A stretch of DNA of 64,000 bases from S015-6 sp964384945 (GCA_964384945.1 CAYLMK010000002.1:372001-436000); one strand, 5' to 3'. Positions 27,520 through 36,640 are shown, counted from the stretch's first letter. Numbers and translations: made by a program. The notes: generated from the letters alone by a model not told the origin.

Positions 27520-27965
27520 TTTTCCACCTCTACCTGCCTGTAGTTTGCAAGCAGTTCGCTGTCCTTGTCCAGTCGCGGCAACTCGTCGGTGAAATGAAAC
27601 CAGTCCACGCGGGCGTCGAAGAAGACATGAAGTTCGGGCTCTCGGTCGATGTGTCCCAGCATGTTCGCCAGGGCGATGTGCACCTCGCCCGGACAGAGCG
27701 ACGACTTATAGAAGAGCGTGCTTCCGCATCGCCCGCAGAATCCGCGGCGCCCCTGTTTCGAGGAAGCATACCACTTGACCCGCTCCTGCCCTGCCAGAAA
27801 CCGGAACCGGCCTTCCGGCACGCCGAACCAGGTCACAAACGCGGCTCCGTGCGCGCGGCGGCAGAAGTCGCAGTGACAGTGCGCGCAGAAAAGGGTCGGC
27901 GGCGTGGCTGCAAAGCGCACGTCGCCGCACTGGCACTGCCCGATGAATTCGCTCTGTTGAGTCAT
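27516..27965 (-). CDS. GFA-family zinc protein (glutathione-dependent formaldehyde-activating enzyme-like / CENP-V)
   Basis: 149-residue protein with the GFA zinc layout: CQCGDV near the N-terminus, CAHCHCDFCRRAHGAAFVTW in the middle, and GFCGRCGSTLFY, supplying the two zinc sites of the fold. The name comes from the Paracoccus Gfa protein, but most family members have no proven reaction. It is the first gene of a translationally coupled pair with the amidohydrolase, with a GGGGAGG site about nine bases before the ATG. Confidence 0.88.
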   Translation of the reverse strand: MTQQSEFIGQCQCGDVRFAATPPTLFCAHCHCDFCRRAHGAAFVTWFGVPEGRFRFLAGQERVKWYASSKQGRRGFCGRCGSTLFYKSSLCPGEVHIALANMLGHIDREPELHVFFDARVDWFHFTDELPRLDKDSELLANYRQVEVEK

Positions 27966-28111
27966 CCGCGAAACCTCCCCAGATAAAGATCGGGTTGTGT
28001 GCGAATGTCGTCATGGCCTTGCCCTCGCGAATCGAAATGCCCTTTCGCGCATTTGTATCGACACATCGGGCCGCCCGTGCACGATCCGTCCCCTGTCGCA
28101 GGCAGGGATCC

Positions 28112-28915
28112 CTATTCGACAGACAGAAAATCGGGCCTTCGCTTTCCCACGAAGGCGGTGACGCCTTCCCGGAACTCTCCGGCCAGGGAGGACTGCACGA
28201 TTCCCTGCCTTTCATTCTCCATCTGGGATTCGAGGGACTCCAGCAGGCCGAGGCGCATGAGATTCCTCGCGCGTCCGTAAGTTGCCGTGGGCCCCGACGC
28301 AAGCCTTTGGGCCGCCCTGGAAACCTCTTCCTCGAATGTCCCGACCGGAAAGACCCGGCTGACGAGGCCGAGACGCAAGGCTTCTTCGCTCCCGATCGGC
28401 TCGTTGAAGTAGGCAATCTCCATGGCCTTCCGAAGGCCTACCAGTCGGGGCAGAAAATAGCTCGAGCCCCCATCCGGGACGAGCCCCACATTCGTGTAGG
28501 CCAGCACAAAACGAGAGCCCTCCACGGCCAGCGCCAGATCGCAGGCAAGGCTCATGCTCATGCCCGCCCCGGCCGCCGTACCGTTCACGGCCGCAATGAC
28601 CGGCTTGCGCATCCGGGCGATCTCGGCCACGAAGGCATGGAGCGCCATGGTCAGCTCGCGCAGAAACAGGTCCGCCCGGCCCTTGTCCTGAAGGTGCCTG
28701 TGCATCTCCTGCACGTCCCCTCCTGCGCAGAAGGCCCGCCCGGTGCCGGTGAGGACTACGGCCCGTATCGATTTCTCGGCCCCACAGTGGTTCGCCGCCG
28801 AGCAGAGTTCCCTGCCCATCGTCAGATTGAAGGCGTTCAGCTCCTTGGGCCGATTCATCCGTATCCACGCGACGCCGTCCTTCCGTTCGAACTGAACCGT
28901 TTCGAAAGAGTCCAA
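28112..28915 (-). CDS. Enoyl-CoA hydratase/isomerase, PaaG-like
   Basis: Crotonase-fold enzyme of 267 residues acting on enoyl- or ring-CoA. The oxyanion block is GRAFCAGGDVQEM, the second helix block GAGMSMSLACDLALA, and the acid region reads VGLVPDGGSSYFLPRLVG. The Asp in VPDGG is the pattern of PaaG-type isomerases rather than the Glu of classical hydratases, so ring-isomerase or 2-enoyl isomerase activity is as likely as hydration. A TTG start at 28915 is chosen because AAAGGAGG lies just upstream and translation opens at LDSFETVQFERKDGVAW; the open frame to 29053 has no family-like residues. It may be the promoter-proximal gene of the minus-strand run. Confidence 0.88.
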   Translation of the reverse strand: MDSFETVQFERKDGVAWIRMNRPKELNAFNLTMGRELCSAANHCGAEKSIRAVVLTGTGRAFCAGGDVQEMHRHLQDKGRADLFLRELTMALHAFVAEIARMRKPVIAAVNGTAAGAGMSMSLACDLALAVEGSRFVLAYTNVGLVPDGGSSYFLPRLVGLRKAMEIAYFNEPIGSEEALRLGLVSRVFPVGTFEEEVSRAAQRLASGPTATYGRARNLMRLGLLESLESQMENERQGIVQSSLAGEFREGVTAFVGKRRPDFLSVE

Positions 28916-29167
28916 GCTTTCCTCCTTTCCGTCGCCGGTTAGAAGAATCCTACAGACTTTTACAGCACGGAGAAACATCAGGTCAAACGCCACCCCGCCT
29001 TCGATCTCGGGTACATGTCGGCCGGAACGGGGCCTTGTTTCGTTTGACAGCAACCCGGTTTCGCCTTAATCTCCTGGCCCTGTGGAAGCGCTGGGGCTGC
29101 GGCAGGGCATGCCTCTCATGAGCGGATCGTGGACCGCGGGCGTCAGGAAAGCGGACAGGAGCGCAGC

Positions 29168-30592
29168 ATGGAGAATCCGAACAAGAACCTCGAACCCCTC
29201 TTTCGCCCGTCGAGCATAGCCATCGTGGGCGTTCCCCGCGGAGACGTTCGCTTCGGCGGGGCGAGCTATCTGCGGAAGTTCAAGGAATGCGGTTTCCCCG
29301 GAAGGCTCTATCCGGTCAACCCCAAGGCGGCCGAGATCCAGGGACGGAAGGCCTACCCGACGCTCGCTTCACTGCCCGAGGTGCCGGATCTGGTCATGGT
29401 CTGCGTTCCGGCGGCCGCGGTCCTCGACGTACTCGGGGAATGCGCGAGCCTCGGGGCACGGCACATCCACATCCTCACATCCGGCTTCAAGGAGCTGCGC
29501 ACCGACGAGGGAAGAACACGGGAAGAAAGGCTGGCCGCATTCGCCCGGGAAAAAGGTCTTCTCGTGGTCGGCCCGAACTGCATGGGGCCCTACTGCCCGG
29601 CCGCACGCCTCACGGCCTGGGGGGCCATTCCGGGCCTGCCCGGCCCGGTGGGCGTCATCTCCCAGAGCGGAACGATCACCCAGCGGATCACGGAATACTT
29701 GTGTTCCCTGGGCATGGGAACCGCCAAGGCGGTGAGCATGGGAAACGCGGCCGTGCTCGGCGCCATGGACTACCTCGAATACATGGCAGGGGACCCGGAG
29801 GTGCGGACCATCGCCATGTATCTGGAGAGCGTCCCGGACCCCCGGGCGTTCCTCGGGCTCGCCAGGGAGGTCAACCGGAAGAAGCCCCTGGTCGTATGGA
29901 AGGGGGGAGAGAGCGCCGTGGGCGCCTCGACGGCTGTATCGCACACCGGCGGCCTCGCCGGCGCGAGCCACCTGTGGGAGGCCTTCTTCCGCCAGAGCGG
30001 AGTGGCGCGAGTCCGTTCCATGGACGAGTGGGCGGACACGATCCTGGCCCTGACCCTGCTCGGGGCGCCCCGCGGCAAGCGGGTGTTTCTTGTGGGGGGA
30101 GGCGGGGGGTACAGCGTGGTCAACGGCGACGCCTGGGTGCGGCAGGGGCTCGAGGTGCCTCGGTTGTCCGAGTCGACCATGAAGAAGCTGCGTTCCATCA
30201 TGCCCGCGGTCGGCAACATCCCCGGCAACCCCCTGGACGACTGGCGGGCCTACGAGGATGCCGGCCATTTCGCCGAGGTCATGGAGATGGGCTACGAGGA
30301 CCCGGCCGTGAGCATGATCGCGGTCGACCGCATCATCCCAAGGGCCTCCTTCCACATGGGGGACGAGCAGGATCCCGCCGGGCCGGCCATCGAATTCGTC
30401 AGGAAGAACGCGGGGCGAAAGCCCACGGTCTTTACCGTGGATTTCTCGGGCGGAGACACGGAGCTTGCGCGCAGGGGCGCCTCTCTCCTCGGCCGCATCT
30501 GCTCGTCGGGCGTGCCGGCCTACCCATCGCACGAACGGGCGGCAAGGGCCCTGGCCCACCTGTATCGCTATCACAAAGGACGGAGAGGCTAG
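29168..30592 (+). CDS. Acyl-CoA synthetase (ADP-forming) alpha-subunit-like protein
   Basis: Second of three paralogues, 474 residues. The CoA-binding domain starts at residue ~13 (SSIAIVGVPRGDVRFGG), the ligase domain contains VGPNCMGPYCPAA and GVISQSGTITQRI, and the family histidine is in AVSHTGGLAGASH. A glycine-rich VFLVGGGGGYSVV block follows in the last third. No ATP-grasp subunit is adjacent. The ATG at 29168 has GGAGCGC four bases upstream and begins MENPNKNLEPLF; a GTG at 29129 is less likely. It is divergent from the hydratase gene and convergent with the second acyl-CoA dehydrogenase, so it belongs to the acyl-CoA island. Confidence 0.85.
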   Translation: MENPNKNLEPLFRPSSIAIVGVPRGDVRFGGASYLRKFKECGFPGRLYPVNPKAAEIQGRKAYPTLASLPEVPDLVMVCVPAAAVLDVLGECASLGARHIHILTSGFKELRTDEGRTREERLAAFAREKGLLVVGPNCMGPYCPAARLTAWGAIPGLPGPVGVISQSGTITQRITEYLCSLGMGTAKAVSMGNAAVLGAMDYLEYMAGDPEVRTIAMYLESVPDPRAFLGLAREVNRKKPLVVWKGGESAVGASTAVSHTGGLAGASHLWEAFFRQSGVARVRSMDEWADTILALTLLGAPRGKRVFLVGGGGGYSVVNGDAWVRQGLEVPRLSESTMKKLRSIMPAVGNIPGNPLDDWRAYEDAGHFAEVMEMGYEDPAVSMIAVDRIIPRASFHMGDEQDPAGPAIEFVRKNAGRKPTVFTVDFSGGDTELARRGASLLGRICSSGVPAYPSHERAARALAHLYRYHKGRRG

Positions 30593-30652
30593 CCCCAGGC
30601 GAAAGGGCAAAGGCGAAACTGGACAGCGGGTTCGAAGGCTTTGAGCGGGCGG

Positions 30653-31789
30653 CTACAGGCCTTCCAGCCGGGCGATCACCTCGCGCATGATCTCGTCGGC
30701 TCCCCCTGCGATCGAGGCGGCGCGAACATCCCGGTAGTAGCGCGAAATCAGCGTCTCGTTCATGAATCCCATGCCGCCGAACATCTGCAGACAGCCGTCC
30801 GTGATCCGCTTGAGCATCTGCCCGGCCGCGAGCTTCCCCATCGAGACCTCCCGGGTCACGTCCAGCCGCTGCATCTTCATCCGGACGATGTGGTAGGTGA
30901 GCTGCTTCAGGCACTCGATCTCGGTCAGCCAGTCCGCGATCCGGTGCCGGAGGACCTGCCGCTTGCTCAACGGCTTGCCGAAAACGATCCGCTGCTTGAT
31001 GTGCTCCACCGTCATGTCGATCACGTCCCTGGCCCCCACGTAGGACATCGGCAGGGCCGCAAACCGCTCGTGCTGAAACTGCTTCATCTGGTAGAGGAAG
31101 CCTTCCCCTTCCTCCCCGATTCGGTTCTCTTCCGGAACCCTCACGTCGTCGAAGAACAGTTCCGCAGTGTCGCTGCTCCTCCAGCCGAGCTTGTCCAGTT
31201 CCTTGCTCACGCCGAACCCAGCAAGCCCCTTGGGAACGACGAAGAGGGTGAAGGAATGGTACCCGGGCTCGTCGCTCGAGCGCGCCAGGACCACCACAAA
31301 GTCGGCCTGCACCCCGTTCGTGATGAAGGTCTTGGTGCCGTTGAGCACGTAAGCGCTCCCCTCCTTCCTGGCCCTTGTCCGCAGGCCCGCGACATCGGAG
31401 CCGGCCCCGGGCTCGGTCACCGCGATGGCGGCGACCTTCTCCCCTGCGATGGCGGGCCGGAGGAATGCCTCTTTCAGGTAATCGCTCCCGAACTCGTGCA
31501 GGGCCGGCGTGGCCATGTGAGTCTGGTCCGCGATCGCCCCCTGGACGCCCACGCCGTGGATGTGCCCGATCTCTTCGAGGAAGACGGTATCGAACCAGTA
31601 ATCGAGCCCCTGGCCGCCGTACCTCGGGTCGTAGCAGATGCCCAGCAGGCCGAGGCTTCCCAGCCTGCCGAACAGGTCGTGGAGGGGCGCCGTGGTCTTC
31701 TCCCACGCATCCATGTTCGGATTGATCTCGGTGTCCACGACCTTGCGGACCGTCCGGCGCAGGGCATTGTGCTCTTCATTGAAATACAT
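30653..31789 (-). CDS. Acyl-CoA dehydrogenase (LCAD/IVD-like branch)
   Basis: FAD enzyme of 378 residues that oxidises an acyl-CoA to the enoyl-CoA. The flavin loop is AVTEPGAGSDVAG, and the C-terminal block reads GGMGFMNETLISRYYRD followed by IAGGADEIM. At the medium-chain catalytic-Glu position there is Gly, as in isovaleryl-CoA and long-chain dehydrogenases, which place the base elsewhere; branched or long-chain substrates are therefore plausible. AGGGAGG precedes the ATG at 31789 and fixes the start; the open frame to 31903 lies in the divergent promoter region. It faces an AMP-forming ligase across 252 bp. Confidence 0.9.
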   Translation of the reverse strand: MYFNEEHNALRRTVRKVVDTEINPNMDAWEKTTAPLHDLFGRLGSLGLLGICYDPRYGGQGLDYWFDTVFLEEIGHIHGVGVQGAIADQTHMATPALHEFGSDYLKEAFLRPAIAGEKVAAIAVTEPGAGSDVAGLRTRARKEGSAYVLNGTKTFITNGVQADFVVVLARSSDEPGYHSFTLFVVPKGLAGFGVSKELDKLGWRSSDTAELFFDDVRVPEENRIGEEGEGFLYQMKQFQHERFAALPMSYVGARDVIDMTVEHIKQRIVFGKPLSKRQVLRHRIADWLTEIECLKQLTYHIVRMKMQRLDVTREVSMGKLAAGQMLKRITDGCLQMFGGMGFMNETLISRYYRDVRAASIAGGADEIMREVIARLEGL

Positions 31790-31832
31790 GAGGGTCCCTC
31801 CCTGAAACAGGTCGAATTCGTGCAGGAGCGAG

Positions 31833-31861
31833 TTGACAGCGGAAGGGTAAGTCAGTATTAC
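31833..31861 (+). promoter_or_regulatory. Sigma-70 promoter upstream of FadD-like ligase
   Basis: Consensus TTGACA (31833-31838), a 17-bp spacer and TATTAC (31856-31861) lie in the divergent gap, pointing toward the ligase gene with a leader of about 170 nt. The AT-rich stretch behind it (31850-31935) stands out in this GC-rich window and probably also carries the opposite promoter. Confidence 0.55.
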
Positions 31862-32041
31862 TATCGAGCCGATGAAACTATCATGAAGCCATCGGATGTT
31901 CAATGAGATAAAGATGAAGGCAATGGTTTTTTTTGCTCACCTGAACCCGGCGATTGTCACCGGACTCTGTGCTGTACAGGAAGGACCGATTCCTTCGCCT
32001 TTGAATTGTAACGAATCATTTTCTTGGGGGGGAAACAGGGC

Positions 32042-33709
32042 ATGGAAGAGAGACTCTGGCACAAGGCCTACCCGCCGCAGCTTGGCCCGACGCTCGACTA
32101 TGAAAAGGTCACCCTGCCCGAGGCGCTCGCCAGGACGACGCGCAACTATCCCGACAGGACCGCCCTGATCATGATGGGCAAGAAGATCCGCTACAGGGAA
32201 CTCGACGAGCAGGTGAACCGGTTCGCCGCCGCCCTTGAGAGGCTCGGGGTCCGCAAAGGGGACAAGGTGGCCGTGGTGCTGCCCAACCTGCCCCAGATGG
32301 TCGTGGCAACCTACGCCCTTTTCCGCCTCGGAGCCGTGGTGGTCATGAATAATCCTCTCTACACGGAAAGGGAGCTGGCCCACCAGTTGAGCGATTCGGA
32401 CTCGAAGATGGTCATCTGCATGGACCTCGTGCTCCCGAAGATCCTCGCCGTCAAGGACCGGACCCGGATCGAGACCGTCATCGTCTGCCACATACGCGAC
32501 GACCTGCCCTTCCCTGCGAAGCACCTCTTCCCTATCCTCAAGAAGCAGATGCACAGGAAGACGCTTCCCTCCGACGGCGCCTTGGAGTTCATGGATGTGC
32601 TCCGGAACGCCCCCTCCGACCCCCCGCTGACGGATGTCGCCTTCGAGGACCTCGCCTGCCTGATGTACACGGGCGGAACCACGGGCGTCTCCAAGGGCGT
32701 CATGCTCAGCCATGCGAACGTGAGCATCAACGTGCAGCAGTTCCGGGCCCTGCTATTCGACGCGGAAGAAGGTAAGGAGACCGTGATCGGCATCCTGCCC
32801 TTCTTCCACGCGGCCGGATTCACGGCCGGCATGAACCACTGCATCTACAGGGGCTTCACGCACGCCCTGGTGCCCCGGCCGGACGCCGACGCGCTCCTCA
32901 AGTTGACCGTGAAGCACCGGCCCGCCTACTTCGGCTGCGTTCCCACCCTGTACGTGGGGATCCTGCATCACCCGGACTTCCCCAAGCACGACCTCTCCTT
33001 CATCAAGGGCTGCATCTCCGGCGCGGCCCCTCTGGCGGTCGAGACGCTCCGGGAGTGGGAGGAACGCGTGGGGGCGCCCATCATCGAGGTTTACGGGATG
33101 ACCGAGATGTCGCCGGTCTCCCACGCCAACCCGTGGCGCGGGACGATGAAGCCGGGAAGCGTGGGGATTCCCCTGCCCGACACGGACTGCAGGATCGTGG
33201 ACGTGGAGACCGCATCCCGCGACCTCCCCGTCGGGGAGCCGGGCGAGATCCTGCTCAAGGGGCCCCAGATGAGCCGCGGCTATTACAAGAGGCCGGAAGA
33301 GACGGCGGAGGCCTTCCGGGACGGGTGGTTCCACACCGGGGACGTCGGGTACATGGACGAGGAAGGCTACCTCTACATCGTGGACCGCAAGAAGGACATG
33401 ATCATCTGCGGGGGATTCAACGTCTATCCCAGGGAGATCGACGAGGTCCTGTTCGAACACCCCAAGGTGAAAGAGGCCTGCGCGGTCGGCCTTCCGGACC
33501 CGTATCGGGGCGAGACGGTCAAGGCCTTCATCGTGCCCCGGGACGGCGAGACCCTCACCGAGGAAGAGATCGTCGCCTACTGCAAGGAAAAATTGGCCCC
33601 TTACAAGGTTCCCAAGCGTATCGAGTTCGCCCGGGAGCTGCCCAAGAGCGCCATCGGAAAGGTGCTCCGCAGAGAGCTGCGCGAGATGGAGCAGAAGCGG
33701 GCGAAATAG
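32042..33709 (+). CDS. Long-chain acyl-CoA synthetase (FadD-like, AMP-forming)
   Basis: ANL-superfamily ligase of 555 residues. The nucleotide motif is YTGGTTGVSKGVMLSH near residue 212, the adenylate region VYGMTEMSPVSH, the hinge WFHTGDVGYMDEEGYLYIVDR followed by GGFNVYPREIDEVL, and the catalytic lysine is in LPKSAIGKVLRREL. The GFNVYP block is typical of FadD long-chain ligases. The ATG is 1 nt after AAACAGGG; a TTG at 32024 is in frame but less likely. It faces the second acyl-CoA dehydrogenase, so both may be expressed from the same divergent region. Confidence 0.9.
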   Translation: MEERLWHKAYPPQLGPTLDYEKVTLPEALARTTRNYPDRTALIMMGKKIRYRELDEQVNRFAAALERLGVRKGDKVAVVLPNLPQMVVATYALFRLGAVVVMNNPLYTERELAHQLSDSDSKMVICMDLVLPKILAVKDRTRIETVIVCHIRDDLPFPAKHLFPILKKQMHRKTLPSDGALEFMDVLRNAPSDPPLTDVAFEDLACLMYTGGTTGVSKGVMLSHANVSINVQQFRALLFDAEEGKETVIGILPFFHAAGFTAGMNHCIYRGFTHALVPRPDADALLKLTVKHRPAYFGCVPTLYVGILHHPDFPKHDLSFIKGCISGAAPLAVETLREWEERVGAPIIEVYGMTEMSPVSHANPWRGTMKPGSVGIPLPDTDCRIVDVETASRDLPVGEPGEILLKGPQMSRGYYKRPEETAEAFRDGWFHTGDVGYMDEEGYLYIVDRKKDMIICGGFNVYPREIDEVLFEHPKVKEACAVGLPDPYRGETVKAFIVPRDGETLTEEEIVAYCKEKLAPYKVPKRIEFARELPKSAIGKVLRRELREMEQKRAK

Positions 33710-33764
33710 CGTGTACGAGGATCCCCCTCCTCCCCGCCGCCCCGGTTTCCCGCCCATTTTCTTG

Positions 33765-33793
33765 TTGACAAATCCGCTTGCGTCGTCCATAAT
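33765..33793 (+). promoter_or_regulatory. Sigma-70 promoter of the Fur/PerR-type regulator
   Basis: Perfect TTGACA at 33765-33770, 17-bp spacer, CATAAT at 33788-33793, immediately followed by an inverted-repeat operator candidate. This is one of the best promoter matches in the window. Confidence 0.7.
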
Positions 33794-33795
33794 AT

Positions 33796-33806
33796 AGAAT
33801 CATTCC
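33796..33806. promoter_or_regulatory. Putative PerR/Fur-family operator at the regulator promoter
   Basis: AGAATCATTCC, with GAAT-C-ATTC as a perfect 4-1-4 inverted repeat, overlaps the transcription start region of the regulator gene. Ten bases (GAATCATTCC) are identical to the longer palindrome in front of katG, and the location suits autorepression. Confidence 0.55.
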
Positions 33807-33862
33807 GAGAAAGGAGTCGAGCCATCCGCCTGAATCGCACCAAGGGTGAGATCATTGCCGAG

Positions 33863-34252
33863 ATGCGGGAGAAAGGCCTTCGCATCACACCGCAACGGGA
33901 TGCCATCCTGGATTACCTCCTCGCAACGGACGAGCACCCCTCGGCCCGGATGATACTTGAGAAGGTCCGGAAAAAGATCCCCCGGATATGCCTTTCCACG
34001 GTCTACGGAACCCTGGCAGAGCTAAGTAAAAATAACATAATCAAGGAGTTAAGCTTCGATCACATGGACAATCGATACGAGGGGAACCGCGCACATCACA
34101 TCAACCTCATCTGCACGCGATGCGGCAGGATCTCGGACTACTTGACCGCCCACACGATCGACATGGAGCAGATCCGGGAGGCGACCGCGTTCCATGCCTT
34201 TCAGTCTCGTTTCGAGCTCTACGGCCTTTGCGCTGATTGTTCTAGTAGATGA
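33863..34252 (+). CDS. perR: Fur/PerR-family peroxide or metal-responsive repressor
   Basis: DNA-binding metalloregulator of 129 residues from this ATG. The winged-helix part is RITPQRDAILDYLL through ICLSTVYGTLAELSKN; the dimer domain has HHINLICTRCGRISDY and a second CxxC in LCADCSS, the structural zinc site. By eye the regulatory site keeps one His and has Glu and Asn where Bacillus PerR has Asp85 and His93. A better ribosome site (AAGGAG, 33811-33816) sits 7 bp before an in-frame ATC at 33824, whose extension (IRLNRTKGEIIAEM) reads like a normal Fur N-terminus, so the true start may be upstream and non-canonical. katG and a peroxiredoxin gene follow, pointing to PerR rather than Fur. Confidence 0.85.
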   Translation: MREKGLRITPQRDAILDYLLATDEHPSARMILEKVRKKIPRICLSTVYGTLAELSKNNIIKELSFDHMDNRYEGNRAHHINLICTRCGRISDYLTAHTIDMEQIREATAFHAFQSRFELYGLCADCSSR

Positions 34253-34272
34253 AAAAAATTTTGCCTAAAATT

Positions 34273-34285
34273 TGGAATCATTCCA
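34273..34285. promoter_or_regulatory. Putative PerR operator in the katG promoter
   Basis: TGGAATCATTCCA is a perfect 6-1-6 inverted repeat. It lies between TTGCCT (34261-34266) and CATACA (34284-34289), a 17-bp spaced promoter candidate, so bound repressor would block polymerase. It shares GAATCATTCC with the site at the regulator's own promoter. Confidence 0.6.
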
Positions 34286-34444
34286 TACAGTTTCGCTCTT
34301 GTTTCTACAAGGGGAAGGATCGAACTCCAGGGACGGCCCCTTCGTGCATAGCCAAACCGAATTGAAGGAATGCCTGCAGCAGGATGAATCAGGCGACAAA
34401 GACCCACTTTCAGAACTCACCCGGAATTACGAGGAGGAGACATT

Positions 34445-36640
34445 ATGAAGGAAGACAAGAAGCGCCCGGTAATGGGATCCACGGTCCGCGGCGGCACCTC
34501 GAACAGGGACTGGTGGCCCAATCAGTTGAACCTCAGGATTCTGCATCAGCACTCGAACCTGAGCAATCCGATGGGGGAGGCGTTCCGCTACGCCGAGGAA
34601 TTCAAGAAACTCGACTTCAAGGCCCTGAAGAAGGACCTTTATGCACTGATGACCGACTCGCAGGACTGGTGGCCCGCCGATTGGGGTCACTACGGAGGGC
34701 TCTTCATCCGGATGGCGTGGCACAGCGCAGGCACCTACCGCCAGGGCGACGGCCGCGGCGGCGGCGGCACCGGAAACCAGCGTTTTGCACCCCTCAACAG
34801 TTGGCCGGACAACGTGAACCTGGACAAGGCGCGCCGCCTGCTCTGGCCGATCAAGCAGAAATACGGCAGGAAGATTTCCTGGGCCGACCTGATGATTCTC
34901 GCCGGCAACTGCGCGCTGGAGTCGATGGGATTCAAGACCTTCGGCTTCGGCGGCGGGCGCGAGGACATCTGGGAGCCGGAAGAGGACATTTACTGGGGTG
35001 CCGAAGAGCAATGGCTGGCTACGAGCGACAAACCCAAGAGCCGTTACAGCGGCGACCGGGATCTGGAGAACCCCCTGGCGGCCGTGCAGATGGGCCTGAT
35101 CTACGTGAACCCGGAAGGGCCGGATGGCAAGCCGGACCCGGTCGCCTCGGGCCGCGACGTGCGCGAGACCTTCGCGCGCATGGCGATGAACGACGAAGAG
35201 ACCGTAGCGCTTGTCGCCGGCGGCCACACCTTCGGCAAGTGCCACGGCGCCGGCCCGGCGTCCCATGTCGGCCCTGAGCCTGAAGCCGCCCCCATCGAAG
35301 AGCAGGGGCTCGGCTGGAAGAGCAGCTTTCGCAGCGGCAAGGGCGGCGATACGATCAGCAGCGGCCTCGAGGGCGCCTGGAAGCCGAAACCGACCCGATG
35401 GGACATGGGCTATCTGAAGGTGCTGTTCAAATACGAGTGGGAGCTGGTCAAGAGCCCGGCCGGCGCGCATCAGTGGTTGGCCAAGGACGTGGACGAAGAG
35501 GACATGGTGGTTGACGCGCACGACCCGTCGAAAAAGCAGCGGCCGATGATGACCACGGCGGACCTCTCGCTGCGCTTCGACCCGATCTATGAGCCGATCG
35601 CGCGGCGCTACCTGCAGAACCCGGAGGAATTCGCGGACGCCTTCGCCCGCGCCTGGTTCAAGCTGACCCACCGCGACATGGGCCCCCGCTCCCGCTATCT
35701 CGGCCCGGAGGTCCCTGCCGAAGAGCTGATCTGGCAAGACCCGGTTCCCGCGGCCGATCACAAGCTGGTTGCCAAGAAGGACATCGCGGCCCTCAAGGGC
35801 AAGATCCTGGATTCGGGGCTGTCCGTATCCCAACTGGTCTCGACCGCCTGGGCGTCGGCGTCCACGTTCCGCGGCTCCGACAAGCGCGGCGGAGCGAACG
35901 GGGCGCGCATCCGCCTCGAGCCCCAGAAGAATTGGGAAGTCAACGAGCCGGCCCAACTGAAGAAAGTGTTGAAAACCCTCGAGGGTATCCGGAGCGAGTT
36001 CAACAGCGCGCAGTCCGGCGGGAAGAAGGTGTCACTCGCCGATCTGATCGTCCTCGGCGGATGTGCGGCTGTCGAGCAGGCGGCGAAGAAGGCCGGCCAC
36101 AATGTGGCCGTTCCGTTCACGCCGGGGCGCACAGACGCGACGCAGGAGCAAACCGACGCGGTTTCATTCGCGGTACTCGAACCGGTTGCGGACGGGTTCC
36201 GCAACTATCTCAAGACCAGGTACGCCGTCTCGGCCGAGGAGCTGCTGGTGGATCGCGCGCAACTGCTGACGCTGACCGCTCCGGAGATGACGGTTCTCCT
36301 CGGCGGCATGCGGGTGCTGAACACCAACTTCGGAAAGACCAGGCACGGCGTTTTTACCAAGAGGCCGGGAGCGCTGACCAACGACTTCTTCGTGAACCTG
36401 CTCGACATGCGCACGGAGTGGAAGGCAACCTCGGACGAGAACGTATTCGAGGGTCGCGATCGCGCAACGGGCGAACGCAAGTGGACCGGGACGCGGGTCG
36501 ACCTCATCTTCGGTTCGAACTCCCAACTCCGGGCCGTAGCGGAGGTCTACGGATGCGAGGACTCCCAGGAGAAATTCGTGCGCGATTTCGTAGCGGCGTG
36601 GAACAAGGTAATGAACCTGGACCGCTTCGACCTCGCCTGA
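34445..36640 (+). CDS. katG: Bifunctional catalase-peroxidase
   Basis: Haem enzyme of 731 residues that removes hydrogen peroxide in the cytoplasm. The distal triad is R89, W92, H93 in RMAWHSAGTY. The Met-Tyr-Trp adduct needed for catalase activity is formed by W92, Y220 (LIYVNPEGP) and M246; the 26-residue Tyr-Met spacing equals that of the mycobacterial enzyme. The proximal histidine is H261 in AGGHTFGKCHG. Both N- and C-terminal halves of the duplicated fold are present. The start has a GAGGAGGAG site. It probably forms a peroxide regulon with the regulator upstream and the peroxiredoxin downstream. Confidence 0.97.
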   Translation: MKEDKKRPVMGSTVRGGTSNRDWWPNQLNLRILHQHSNLSNPMGEAFRYAEEFKKLDFKALKKDLYALMTDSQDWWPADWGHYGGLFIRMAWHSAGTYRQGDGRGGGGTGNQRFAPLNSWPDNVNLDKARRLLWPIKQKYGRKISWADLMILAGNCALESMGFKTFGFGGGREDIWEPEEDIYWGAEEQWLATSDKPKSRYSGDRDLENPLAAVQMGLIYVNPEGPDGKPDPVASGRDVRETFARMAMNDEETVALVAGGHTFGKCHGAGPASHVGPEPEAAPIEEQGLGWKSSFRSGKGGDTISSGLEGAWKPKPTRWDMGYLKVLFKYEWELVKSPAGAHQWLAKDVDEEDMVVDAHDPSKKQRPMMTTADLSLRFDPIYEPIARRYLQNPEEFADAFARAWFKLTHRDMGPRSRYLGPEVPAEELIWQDPVPAADHKLVAKKDIAALKGKILDSGLSVSQLVSTAWASASTFRGSDKRGGANGARIRLEPQKNWEVNEPAQLKKVLKTLEGIRSEFNSAQSGGKKVSLADLIVLGGCAAVEQAAKKAGHNVAVPFTPGRTDATQEQTDAVSFAVLEPVADGFRNYLKTRYAVSAEELLVDRAQLLTLTAPEMTVLLGGMRVLNTNFGKTRHGVFTKRPGALTNDFFVNLLDMRTEWKATSDENVFEGRDRATGERKWTGTRVDLIFGSNSQLRAVAEVYGCEDSQEKFVRDFVAAWNKVMNLDRFDLA

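Noticed and set aside
31996..32030. GAATCATT near the FadD-like ligase start as a third peroxide operator
   Set aside because: Only half of the palindrome is present and the gene is not peroxide related; probably chance.
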